Below, one piece after another: positions 1-7,882 of a stretch of DNA of 64,000 bases (its first letter is position 1; the number at the start of each line of letters is the position of its first letter). The stretch spans positions 434,001 through 498,000 of the forward strand of contig NZ_JAUQSW010000001.1 in assembly GCF_030581075.1 (NCBI RefSeq), written 5' to 3'. Made by a program: the position numbers and the translations under genes. Origin of the DNA: Hymenobacter cheonanensis (GTDB taxonomy: Bacteria > Bacteroidota > Bacteroidia > Cytophagales > Hymenobacteraceae). The notes under the pieces were generated by a model. That model was not told the DNA's origin. It was given only the letters and a program-made list of their open reading frames with translations, and did no database searches.

Positions 1-1475
1 GCGTGCAGCCGCACTGGGAGCACGAAACCGAACTCGACAACCAGACCCTGACCCAGCAAACGGTGGGCTCGCCCACCACAACCACGCAGTACGGGCAGTC
101 GGTGGCCGATGTGAAGGTGACGGTGCTCGAATCGTCGGCTGACTACCGCCACACCTGGGAGGCCCACAAGGGCCGCGAGCTGACCGCCAACGCCGGCATG
201 GTAAAAATCGACGCCGACATTCCGGTAAGCCAGCTGATAACCGGCAGCGCCCAGCCCGCCGGCTTCCGGCAGCAGCAGCAGGTAAACGCCCAGATTTACT
301 TCGGCCAGGTCGATTATACCCTGCCCAGCGCCGATGGCAAAGGCAAGCTCGAAACCGGCCTGCGCATGCAGGCGCTGCACAACACCGGCAGCACGGCCAT
401 GAGCAAGCCGACTTCGACCGACCCCAACGCCGAGTTTAAGCTTGACCCCACCAACTCGTTTGCCTACAACTTTACGCAGGTAATGCCGGCGGCCTACGTC
501 ACTTACTCGCAGCAGCTAGCCCACGGCTGGAGCGCCCAAGGCGGCCTGCGCACCGAGGGCACCTTTTTGAACGGCGGCGTGGAGAACAACACGGCTTCGG
601 TAAACCGGCAGTACGTCAGCCTTTTCCCTTCGGCCACGGTGGCCCGCGAGCTGGGCAAGGAGCCCGGCCAGAGCCGCCTGCAATTCAGCTACGCCCGGCG
701 CCTGAACCGGCCCGACTTCATGCAGCAGCTGCCCATCCAACTCTACCAGGACCCGCGCAACTACCGCCAGGGCAACCCGGCCCTGCTCCCCGAGTTCAGC
801 CACAACCTCGAAGTGGGCCACCAGCTGAACCTGGCCAATGGCGCCAGCATCACGAACACGGTCTTCGCCCGCTTCACGCAGAACGCCATCCGGCGGATAC
901 GGGCCATCGATGACAGCGCCACGGTGCGCAACAACGTGGGCGTGGTAACCCGCGAAACCTACGACAACGTGGGCACCACCAACAGCTTCGGCCTCGAAAC
1001 CACCTGGGCCCAGCCCCTGGCCAAGTGGTGGCGCGTGTCGGCCACCGGCTCGGTGTACTACTCGCAGATTGCCGCCAACGCCCTCAACACCGCCAACCGC
1101 GCCGCCCTGGCCGGCACCGCCCGGCTAGCCAACAACTTCACGCCCCGGCCCGGCCTCGACGTGCAGCTGACCGGCAACGTGCGCTCCGCAACCCTCACGG
1201 CCCAGGGCCGGCAGCTCGCCACCGGCAGCCTCGACCTGGCCCTGCGCCAGCGCCTGTTCAGCGAGCGCGCCGCCCTCACCCTGCGCGTGTCGGACCTGCT
1301 CAATACCCAGGTGCGCCGCACCGAAATCGCGACCCCCGAGCTGCAAACCTCGCTCTACAACAAGTTTGAGACCCGCGTGGCCTGGCTAGGCTTCACCTGG
1401 TACATCGGCGCCACCAAGGCCAAGGCCGGCCGCATCGACGCGGCCCCCAGCAGCGGCGGCGGTTTCGGCGGCTAG
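1..1475 (+). CDS. TonB-dependent outer-membrane receptor, C-terminal part (5' end outside window)
   Basis: Partial gene; the frame is open to the left edge, so the plug and N-terminal half are missing. About 490 residues of beta-barrel remain, rich in alternating aromatic/polar strands. The stretch around 'YARRLNRPDFMQQLP' followed by 'YRQGNPALLPEF' is typical of Bacteroidota 'outer membrane beta-barrel family' (OMP_b-brl_3) receptors, where it sits in the late barrel. The final strand ends in 'VAWLGFTWYIG', followed by a Gly/Ser-rich tail, which is unusual because the C-terminal aromatic is normally last. Expected role: TonB-energised uptake at the outer membrane, substrate unknown. The stop TAG lies in a GCTAGC palindrome. 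Confidence 0.85.
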   Translation, partial: VQPHWEHETELDNQTLTQQTVGSPTTTTQYGQSVADVKVTVLESSADYRHTWEAHKGRELTANAGMVKIDADIPVSQLITGSAQPAGFRQQQQVNAQIYFGQVDYTLPSADGKGKLETGLRMQALHNTGSTAMSKPTSTDPNAEFKLDPTNSFAYNFTQVMPAAYVTYSQQLAHGWSAQGGLRTEGTFLNGGVENNTASVNRQYVSLFPSATVARELGKEPGQSRLQFSYARRLNRPDFMQQLPIQLYQDPRNYRQGNPALLPEFSHNLEVGHQLNLANGASITNTVFARFTQNAIRRIRAIDDSATVRNNVGVVTRETYDNVGTTNSFGLETTWAQPLAKWWRVSATGSVYYSQIAANALNTANRAALAGTARLANNFTPRPGLDVQLTGNVRSATLTAQGRQLATGSLDLALRQRLFSERAALTLRVSDLLNTQVRRTEIATPELQTSLYNKFETRVAWLGFTWYIGATKAKAGRIDAAPSSGGGFGG

Positions 1476-1595
1476 CCCCTTTCACCCCCCCTTTTTGGCG
1501 AGCAATCAACCAGGCGCCCCTAGCCATGCGGGGCGCCCCGGCTCGCTGTTGCCTCAACATTTTTTTCCAACCTCCCCCTTTTCACTTTCTGAGTC

Positions 1596-2426
1596 ATGAA
1601 AATCAACGCTTTGTTGCTCGCCTCTGCGCTCCTGCTGCCCGCTGCCAGCGCCTTTGCCCAAGCCGTCGCCTTTGCCGCCCCCGAGGCCGACTTGCAGGAG
1701 CTGGTGGGCTGCTACTCAACTGCTAGCGCCAAGCTGGCTGCCCCGGCGGCTGGCACCGTTACCTACTTTGGAGTTGAAAATTCGCACGATGCCCGGCACG
1801 CGCAGTTTGCCCGGCTGCGGCAGGTTTTTGAGGCTAGCAAGCCCACGGTAGTGCTGTTCGAGAAGCCCGATATGGGCGTTGACAGCACCGAGGCCGCTAC
1901 CATCGACCGGCTGGGCGAGTCGGGCTACGCCCGCTTTCTGGCCCAGCAGCACGGCGTGCGCACCGAGCGCCTCGACGACCCGGTGGCCGAATACGAGTAC
2001 CTGCGCGCCCGCACCGACGCCACCCAGCTCAAGCTCTACTACCTGCTGCGCACCTGCCAGCAGTTTCGCCAGCGCACCGGCGCTTCCAAAGCCCTGACCA
2101 AGAAAGCCATGCAGCAACTGCTGGCTAACAGCGCCCTCTTCCTGCCCGGCACCGAAGGCGCGCTCCCAACCATGACGGCCTTCGCGGCGGCCTACCGCCA
2201 GCACTGCCCCACCGGCGGCCAGTGGTGGAAGCGCCCGCTAGGCACCCCGCCCGCCGAGGCCTTCGTGCAGCGCCTCGATGAGGACCTGCGCGCCTTCCGC
2301 GCCCAGCGCCTGGCCCGGCAGGTAGCCGCCCGCACCCAGGCCGGCGAGCGCGTGCTGGTGGTGCTCGACCGCAGCCACCTGCCGGCCCCGGCCACCTACG
2401 CCGCGCGCACGGCGGCCAGCCGCTAG
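1596..2426 (+). CDS. Secreted protein, weakly TraB/GumN-like
   Basis: 276 residues with a clear signal peptide (MKINALLLASALLLPAASAFA, cleavage after AFA). An N-terminal 'YFGVENSHD' segment, then 'KPTVVLFEKPD', and a C-terminal 'ERVLVVLDRSHLP' are arranged like the GxxH, E and GxxH landmarks of the TraB/PrgY/GumN superfamily, but the match is loose and the first His-containing motif is altered (NSHD). The centre is helical and charged. It follows the receptor gene by 120 bp in the same direction and may be co-transcribed. Function is not known; the family assignment is inference from motif order only. Confidence 0.6.
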   Translation: MKINALLLASALLLPAASAFAQAVAFAAPEADLQELVGCYSTASAKLAAPAAGTVTYFGVENSHDARHAQFARLRQVFEASKPTVVLFEKPDMGVDSTEAATIDRLGESGYARFLAQQHGVRTERLDDPVAEYEYLRARTDATQLKLYYLLRTCQQFRQRTGASKALTKKAMQQLLANSALFLPGTEGALPTMTAFAAAYRQHCPTGGQWWKRPLGTPPAEAFVQRLDEDLRAFRAQRLARQVAARTQAGERVLVVLDRSHLPAPATYAARTAASR

Positions 2427-2585
2427 CCCCGGCCCGCCCGATTGAAACGCAGCATCTGGCTGCTGCCCGCTGCCTGGCGCGAAGACTTTACAGGGCAGGG
2501 GGTGGCGGCGGGGTGTTGCGTTTTTTGGGTTGAAAGCCGGGCAGCACTTACCGGGGCTGCCGGCCCGCCGGCCGGCCGCTTTGCC

Positions 2586-3467
2586 CTAGCGCCGAAAGCT
2601 GATGCCCAGGAAATACTCCCTATCCACGGAGTGCGTAATGGGCAGGTGGGTACCAAAATCGAGCTGCACGTTGTCGCTGATATCAATCTGGGGCCCCAGG
2701 TTGATGGAGCTGCGCCAGGTGGCCTGGCGGGTGTCCCAGTAGCCTACCAGCTCCACGAAGGCCTGGATTACTTTCGTAAACTGATAGTCGGTGGTGAGCG
2801 TAGGCGTGAGCTGGTAGAAGTGCTGGCCGGCCTCGGGGTCGAAGAAAAAGTTGCTGGCCACCTGCCCGCCCATGCTCCAGGCCTTGGTGCACTGAAACAC
2901 GCCCGTTAGCGTCAGGCCGGGCTCGTAGCCGCCATCGCCCACGGCGCCGCCGGTGGGCAGCTGCACGTAGCCCACCAGGCCTAGTGCGCCGCGGCTGTCG
3001 TCGTCGCCCAGCAGCGTGTGCTTGAGGCGCAGCGTTACGTCGCCCACGCCCCGGTGCAGCTGGTTTTGGTTGAACGGGTCCTGGCCCACCTGGCTGTCGT
3101 CGAAGTTGTGCGAGTAGGTGAACATATCGAGCGCCACCTGAAAATCGGTGCGGTCGGTGAGGCCGATTTTCGCCAGAAAGTGGTTCACGTACCAGTCGTG
3201 GCCGTGGGTAGGCCCCTCGCGGCGCGTAAGCAAGCGCAAGATGTCAGTTTCGTACTGAAAATGACCGGCATCCACCGAGTACGGGCTTTCGGTGATGCCG
3301 GGGCGGTCGGGCACCATGGGCCGCATGTACTGGCGCGGCGTGGGGTTAAGCAAGGTATAGTGGCGCTTATCGACCTTGATGGTGTCGTTGAGCAGCTTGC
3401 CGGACTGCGCGGCGGCGGGGCCGGCCAGGGTCAAAGTGCCGAGCAGGCAGGCATAAAAAGGGCGCAT
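2586..3467 (-). CDS. Outer-membrane MetA-pathway/transporter-like beta-barrel protein
   Basis: The ATG at 3467 starts a signal peptide (MRPFYACLLGTLTLAGPAAA); the longer reading frame upstream is probably untranslated. 293 residues. After the signal comes 'MVPDRPGITESPYSVDAGHFQYE', the characteristic opening of Bacteroidota members of the phenol MetA degradation/putative transporter barrel family (PF13557-like): 'DRPD/G...E.PytV..G..Q.E'. The rest is regular amphipathic strands ending in 'REYFLGISFRR', a terminal barrel strand. Expected location is the outer membrane; substrate unknown. It is divergent from hisS. Confidence 0.7.
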   Translation of the reverse strand: MRPFYACLLGTLTLAGPAAAQSGKLLNDTIKVDKRHYTLLNPTPRQYMRPMVPDRPGITESPYSVDAGHFQYETDILRLLTRREGPTHGHDWYVNHFLAKIGLTDRTDFQVALDMFTYSHNFDDSQVGQDPFNQNQLHRGVGDVTLRLKHTLLGDDDSRGALGLVGYVQLPTGGAVGDGGYEPGLTLTGVFQCTKAWSMGGQVASNFFFDPEAGQHFYQLTPTLTTDYQFTKVIQAFVELVGYWDTRQATWRSSINLGPQIDISDNVQLDFGTHLPITHSVDREYFLGISFRR

Positions 3468-3573
3468 AAACAAGAGCTTGGGGTAGCACAAAGTGCCCCG
3501 CATACGTGGGCGGGGCGGCGGCGGCCAGGTTGCTCACGCGTGCTTCATCTGCGGGCCGGCGCTGGCCCAAACC

Positions 3574-3581
3574 TACCTTTG
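3574..3581 (+). promoter_or_regulatory. -7 promoter box of hisS
   Basis: TACCTTTG matches the Bacteroidota -7 consensus TAnnTTTG and ends 8 nt before the hisS ATG at 3590, so the mRNA should begin only a few bases before the start codon. No convincing -33 TTG element is seen. Confidence 0.55.
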
Positions 3582-3589
3582 CGGCCGTA

Positions 3590-5038
3590 ATGGAAAAACC
3601 CAGCATTCCGCAAGGCACCCGCGATTTTGGCCCGGCCCAGGTGGCCCGCCGCCAGCACATTTTTGGCGTCATCCGGCGCACGTTCGAAACCTTTGGCTAC
3701 GCGCCGCTCGAAACCCCGACGCTCGAAAACCTGTCGGTGCTCACCGGCAAGTACGGCGACGAGGGCGACCAGCTACTCTTTAAAGTGCTGAATTCCGGCA
3801 ACTTCCTGGTGAAGGAGCGCCGGGGCGAAATCACGCCCCTCGTCACGGCCGAGGACCTCGACGCCGGCCCCAAAGCCGTGCTGCCCAAAATTGCGGAGAA
3901 GGGCCTGCGCTACGACCTCACCGTGCCCTTTGCCCGCTACGTGGCCATGAACCGGGGCACGCTCACGTTCCCCTTCAAGCGCTACCAGATGCAGCCCGTG
4001 TGGCGCGCCGACAAGCCTCAGCGCGGCCGCTACCGCGAGTTTTACCAGTGCGATGCCGACGTGGTGGGCACCACCTCGCTGCTCTGCGAGGCCGAGATTG
4101 TGCTCATGATGGCGCAGGTGCTCAACGGGTTGGGCCTGGAAGACTACACCATCAAAATCAACCATCGGGGCGTGCTGCGCAATATTTACCAGGCACTAGG
4201 GGGCGAGGGCCAGGAAACTGACCTGTTCGTGGCCATCGACAAGCTCGACAAAATAGGGCGCGACGGCGTGAGCCGCGAGCTGCTGGCCAAGGGCTTTTCG
4301 GAACCCACCATCGACACGCTGTTTGCCCTGCTAGGGGTGGAAGGCGACTACGCCGAAAAGCTGGAGCGCCTCATGGTGGGCTTCGTGACGGCCGGCGTGG
4401 AGCCCGATGGCCTGCGCCCCACCGCCGAGAGCGAAGACGACGATGACGCGGCCTTTTACCGCGGCCTCAACGAGCTGGCCGAGGTGCGCGACCTGCTGCA
4501 AGCCAGCGGCTTCAAGCAGTTCGACCGCCTCGAATTTGACCCTACCCTGGCCAGGGGCCTGAGCTACTACACGGGCTGCATCTTCGAAGTCAAAATCAAC
4601 AACGTGGCCATGGGCAGCGTGAGCGGCGGCGGGCGCTACGACAACCTCACCGGCTCGTTTGGGCTGCCGGGTGTGAGTGGCGTAGGCTTCTCGTTTGGCG
4701 TGGACCGCCTCTACGACTGCCTCGAAAGCCTCAACCTGTTTACCGAAACCGGCGAGACGCCTACTAGGGTGCTACTCACGCACTTCAACGCCGAGGCGGG
4801 CCGCGCCGCCCTGCCGCTGCTGGCCGAGCTGCGCGCCGCCGGCATCCCGGCCGAGCTTTACCCCGACCCTAGCAAGCTGCAAAAGCAGTTCAAGTACGCC
4901 GATGCCAAAGGCATTCCGCTGGTGCTGGTGCTGGGCCCCGAGGAGCTGGCCGCCGGCGTGGCGAAAATCAAAATCATGAAAACCGGCGAAGAAAAAACGC
5001 TGGCTATGAGCGAGGTAGTAACGGCGCTTACGGTGTGA
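3590..5038 (+). CDS. hisS: Histidyl-tRNA synthetase
   Basis: Class II aminoacyl-tRNA synthetase that charges tRNA-His in the cytoplasm. 482 residues from the ATG at 3590 (MEKPSIPQGTRDFGP); the frame stays open further upstream but the -7 box just before this ATG fixes the start. Motif 1 region follows 'IPQGTRDFGP'. Motif 2 is 'RYQMQPVWRADKPQRGRYRE'. The His-specific signature appears as 'LARGLSYYTGCIFE', motif 3 as 'GVSGVGFSFGVDRLYD', and an anticodon-binding domain covers roughly the last 90 residues. Length and motif order are normal for the family. Its stop overlaps the GTG start of the next gene (GTGTGA). Confidence 0.97.
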   Translation: MEKPSIPQGTRDFGPAQVARRQHIFGVIRRTFETFGYAPLETPTLENLSVLTGKYGDEGDQLLFKVLNSGNFLVKERRGEITPLVTAEDLDAGPKAVLPKIAEKGLRYDLTVPFARYVAMNRGTLTFPFKRYQMQPVWRADKPQRGRYREFYQCDADVVGTTSLLCEAEIVLMMAQVLNGLGLEDYTIKINHRGVLRNIYQALGGEGQETDLFVAIDKLDKIGRDGVSRELLAKGFSEPTIDTLFALLGVEGDYAEKLERLMVGFVTAGVEPDGLRPTAESEDDDDAAFYRGLNELAEVRDLLQASGFKQFDRLEFDPTLARGLSYYTGCIFEVKINNVAMGSVSGGGRYDNLTGSFGLPGVSGVGFSFGVDRLYDCLESLNLFTETGETPTRVLLTHFNAEAGRAALPLLAELRAAGIPAELYPDPSKLQKQFKYADAKGIPLVLVLGPEELAAGVAKIKIMKTGEEKTLAMSEVVTALTV

Positions 5039-6318
5039 GCCACCGTGCAGACCGGGCCGCGTGGTGGCCCACGGCCGTAGCCGGACTGCTAATGGCCGGT
5101 GGCTGCGGCTGGCTACTTCGAACCCTGCCGCCGCCGCCGCAACCCGCGCCGCTGGCCAGGGCTGCGGCGGCCCCACCAGCCGCCGCCACCGCGCAACCTG
5201 CCCCGGCCGCCGCCCCCGACACGATAAGGGCCACCGCCGATGCGGCAGCAGCCCCAGCGGTAGAGCCGCCGCAGGCAATTCCGGCCGATACGGCCATTCG
5301 TTTCGCCACCTACGACCCGCTGGCCGGCGACACCCTGGCCCGCCCCCTGCGCGAGCACCGCTACGTGGGCACGCTCGGCGGGCGGGTCATCGTGGTGCAG
5401 CTGTCGGTGGGGGCCCATTCGGTGGCGGGCAGCTGGTATTACCGCGCCGGCCGGCAGCCGCACGAGCGCAGCCTGACGCTGAGGCGGCAGCACGGCGGCC
5501 TGGTGGTGCTGGCTGAAGAAGAGAACCCCGATGCGCCGGCCGACGCCGACACTACGGCCGCCGAGTGGCAGCTGCGCTGGCCGCTGGGGCGGGTGCTGGC
5601 GGGCCAGCGGCGGGCCGTGCGCGGCGCGGGCTGGCTGGCTGCGCAGCTGCGCGAAGACTACTCCCAGGCAGTGCCCTACCAGCTGCTGCGCCTCACGGCG
5701 CACGGCAACTACTGCCCCGAAGAGCCGGGCCGCTCGCAGCCCTATTATTCAAGCCAGTTTATACGGGTATTGAGCGCCGACTCGCTGCGGCTAGCCCAGT
5801 GGCAGGCGCCGCGCCCGGCCGCCCGGCGCGACTCGCTGCGGCGCTGGCTGCTGAGCGAGTCGTGCCAGCAGGTGAGCCAGACTATTACCGTGACGCTCAA
5901 CGACTACGGCCTGCTGTCCTACAACGAGTGGATGCAGGGTTATTACTACGGCGCCCACCCCGAGCACGACCAGACCGGCTTCATTATCGACCTGCGCACC
6001 GGCCGCGAGTGGCTGGCAGAGGAGCTGCTGCGCCCCGGTACCGAGCCGGCCTTACGGAAGCTGCTGGCCCGCCACCTGCGGCACGACTACCCCGAGCTGA
6101 ACGAGGATGACAACTGGCACTGGCAAACCGTGCCGCCCCTGCCCGGCTCCTTCACCCTGACGCCCAGCGGCCTGTGCGCCGGCTACGGCGACTACGCCCT
6201 GGCCGCCTACGCGGCGAGCTACGCCAACACCACTACTATTCCGTATGCCGAGCTGCGCCCACTGGTGCGGCCCGGCACGCCGCTAGCCCGTATGCTGCGG
6301 GCACGGGGCCTGTGGTAG
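5035..6318 (+). CDS. Cell-envelope protein with C-terminal DUF3298-like domain
   Basis: 427 residues from a GTG overlapping the hisS stop (GTGTGA), suggesting translational coupling; an in-frame ATG lies at 5092. The N terminus has one hydrophobic segment (TAVAGLLMAGGCGWLL) that could be a membrane anchor or poor lipobox, then an Ala/Pro-rich linker to about residue 85. The C terminus, 'SFTLTPSGLCAGYGDYALA' then 'IPYAELRPLV', fits the DUF3298/RsiV-type pattern 'ft.dGl.f.f..Y.lapya...i.Ipy.el'. A DUF4163-like region may precede it. Function unknown; a periplasmic or surface location is inferred. Confidence 0.7.
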   Translation: MSHRADRAAWWPTAVAGLLMAGGCGWLLRTLPPPPQPAPLARAAAAPPAAATAQPAPAAAPDTIRATADAAAAPAVEPPQAIPADTAIRFATYDPLAGDTLARPLREHRYVGTLGGRVIVVQLSVGAHSVAGSWYYRAGRQPHERSLTLRRQHGGLVVLAEEENPDAPADADTTAAEWQLRWPLGRVLAGQRRAVRGAGWLAAQLREDYSQAVPYQLLRLTAHGNYCPEEPGRSQPYYSSQFIRVLSADSLRLAQWQAPRPAARRDSLRRWLLSESCQQVSQTITVTLNDYGLLSYNEWMQGYYYGAHPEHDQTGFIIDLRTGREWLAEELLRPGTEPALRKLLARHLRHDYPELNEDDNWHWQTVPPLPGSFTLTPSGLCAGYGDYALAAYAASYANTTTIPYAELRPLVRPGTPLARMLRARGLW

Positions 6319-6366
6319 CCGGCCGCCAAGCCGAACTTTGCGGCCCTTCGTCGTTACTTCGCCGCT

Positions 6367-7863
6367 ATGCCCGACCTCTCCCCTACGCAGCCGCTGACCT
6401 TGGCTAGCCTGGCCGCCATGCTTCAGGGCACCGAAACTGTGCGCCTGAGCCCCGAAGCCGAGCAGCGCATCAGCACCGGCCACGCCTACTTGCAGCAGCG
6501 CCTCGCCCCGGTAGCTAACCCCGACGCCGTTAGCAACCACGACCTGTTTGCCCGCCTGCCCGATGCCGGCCTGCCGCCCGACGCTCAAACCCAGTGGCAG
6601 GCCAACCTGCTGATGTCGCACGCCGCCGGCACCTGCCCCGAAGTGCCCACCACCCTGGTGCGGCGCATGCTGCTGCTGAAAGCCCAGAGCCTGAGCCAAG
6701 GCCACCACGGCGTGGCCCTGGGCACGGTGCGCCGCCTGCTCGATTTTTACAACCGCGATATCTGGCCGGTGGTGTACGAGCAGGGCTCGCTGGGGGCCTA
6801 CGGCGACCAGGCTCCCCTAGCCCACCTGTGCCTGCCCCTGATGGGCCTGGGCGAAGTTAACTACCAGGGCTACCGCCTGGCCGCCGCCGATGTGCTGGGC
6901 CTCTTCAGCTGGGAGCCGCTGCCGCTGCGCGCCCAGGAGGGCCTGGCGCTGCTGGGGGGCAACCAGTTTATGCTGGCCTACACCACCGAGGCCGTGGAGC
7001 GCGCCACTCGCCTGCTGCGCGCCGCCGATAGTATTGCCGCGCTGTCGAGCGACGTGTTTGGGGCCTCGCCGGCGCCCTTGCACGAGGCCCTGCACCAGGC
7101 GCGGGCCCACGCCGGGCCCATGCTGGTGGCCGCCCGCCTGCGCCAGCAGCTGGCCGGCTCGGGCCTGCCAGCCCAGGCCTGGGCCAAAGCGGTACCGGCC
7201 CCCGACGACCCGCAGTCTTTTCAGTACGTGCCGCAGGTGCACGGGGCTAGCCGCGATGCCCTGGCCTACGTGAGCCAGGTGGCCGAAAACGAGTGCAATG
7301 CCGTAACGGGCCGGGCCCTTATTTTTCCGGAGCAGGACCTGCTGCTGGATGGCGCCAGCCTGCCCGGCCAGCCCCTGGCGCTGGTGCTCGACCACCTGGC
7401 CATGGCCGTGGCCGGGCTGGGCAGCTTTTCGGAGCGGCGCACGGCGCTGCTGGTGTCGGGCCAGCGGCAGCTGCCGCTGTACCTGGCGGCCGATGCGGCG
7501 CTCAACTTTGGGCTGCTGGCCTTGCCGCACTCAGCGGCTAGCCTCGTCAACCAGAACAAGCAGCTTTGCTCGCCGTCGTCGCTGGCCGAAAGCGGCCAAA
7601 GCAGCCACGGCCCCCTGAGCACCGGCGCCACGGCCGCTGCCGAAGCCCGCCGCGTGGTCGAAAACACCGAGCAGATACTCGGGATTGAATTATTGGCCGC
7701 GGCCCAGGCCCTTGATTTCCGGCGGCCCGCCCGCAGCAGCCCGGCCCTGGAGGCCGTGGTGGCCGCCTTCCGCGAGGTGGTTACCTTCGTGCCGCACGAC
7801 CGGGTACTGGCGCCCGACCTGCACCGGGCCGCCCGCTTCGTGCGCGAGTACGATTGGGCCTAA
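6367..7863 (+). CDS. Histidine/aromatic ammonia-lyase homologue lacking the MIO serine (probable pseudoenzyme)
   Basis: 498 residues, the usual length for HAL/PAL. Family landmarks are present: 'QANLLMSHAAGT', 'RRMLLLKAQSLSQGHHGV', 'GSLGAYGDQAPLAHL', 'PLALVLDHLAMAVAGLGS', 'SERR' and 'IELLAAAQALDFR'. The tripeptide that normally cyclises into the MIO electrophile (Ala-Ser-Gly) reads Ala144-Tyr145-Gly146 (codon TAC at 6799-6801). Other active-site positions also differ: the usual FHG is Leu332-Pro333-Gly334, the region of the catalytic Tyr ('GxNTGFG') is replaced by 'AVSNHDLF', and the NS.TDNP motif is 'ECNAVTGRAL'. The frame is intact, so this is a diverged paralogue rather than a decayed gene. 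A lyase reaction is not expected; its role is unknown. Confidence 0.85.
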   Translation: MPDLSPTQPLTLASLAAMLQGTETVRLSPEAEQRISTGHAYLQQRLAPVANPDAVSNHDLFARLPDAGLPPDAQTQWQANLLMSHAAGTCPEVPTTLVRRMLLLKAQSLSQGHHGVALGTVRRLLDFYNRDIWPVVYEQGSLGAYGDQAPLAHLCLPLMGLGEVNYQGYRLAAADVLGLFSWEPLPLRAQEGLALLGGNQFMLAYTTEAVERATRLLRAADSIAALSSDVFGASPAPLHEALHQARAHAGPMLVAARLRQQLAGSGLPAQAWAKAVPAPDDPQSFQYVPQVHGASRDALAYVSQVAENECNAVTGRALIFPEQDLLLDGASLPGQPLALVLDHLAMAVAGLGSFSERRTALLVSGQRQLPLYLAADAALNFGLLALPHSAASLVNQNKQLCSPSSLAESGQSSHGPLSTGATAAAEARRVVENTEQILGIELLAAAQALDFRRPARSSPALEAVVAAFREVVTFVPHDRVLAPDLHRAARFVREYDWA

Positions 7864-7882
7864 CACCAGCGTTGCTGTCGTT

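Noticed and set aside
2427..2585. Possible small gene between the GumN-like and MetA-like genes
   Set aside because: The plus-strand frame runs into the opposite gene and lacks a signal, motif or plausible start.
6799..6801. Tyr145 in the ammonia-lyase as a simple sequencing error
   Set aside because: Several other active-site motifs are also altered (LPG, SNHDLF, VTGRAL), so one base error cannot explain the divergence; kept as a caveat only.
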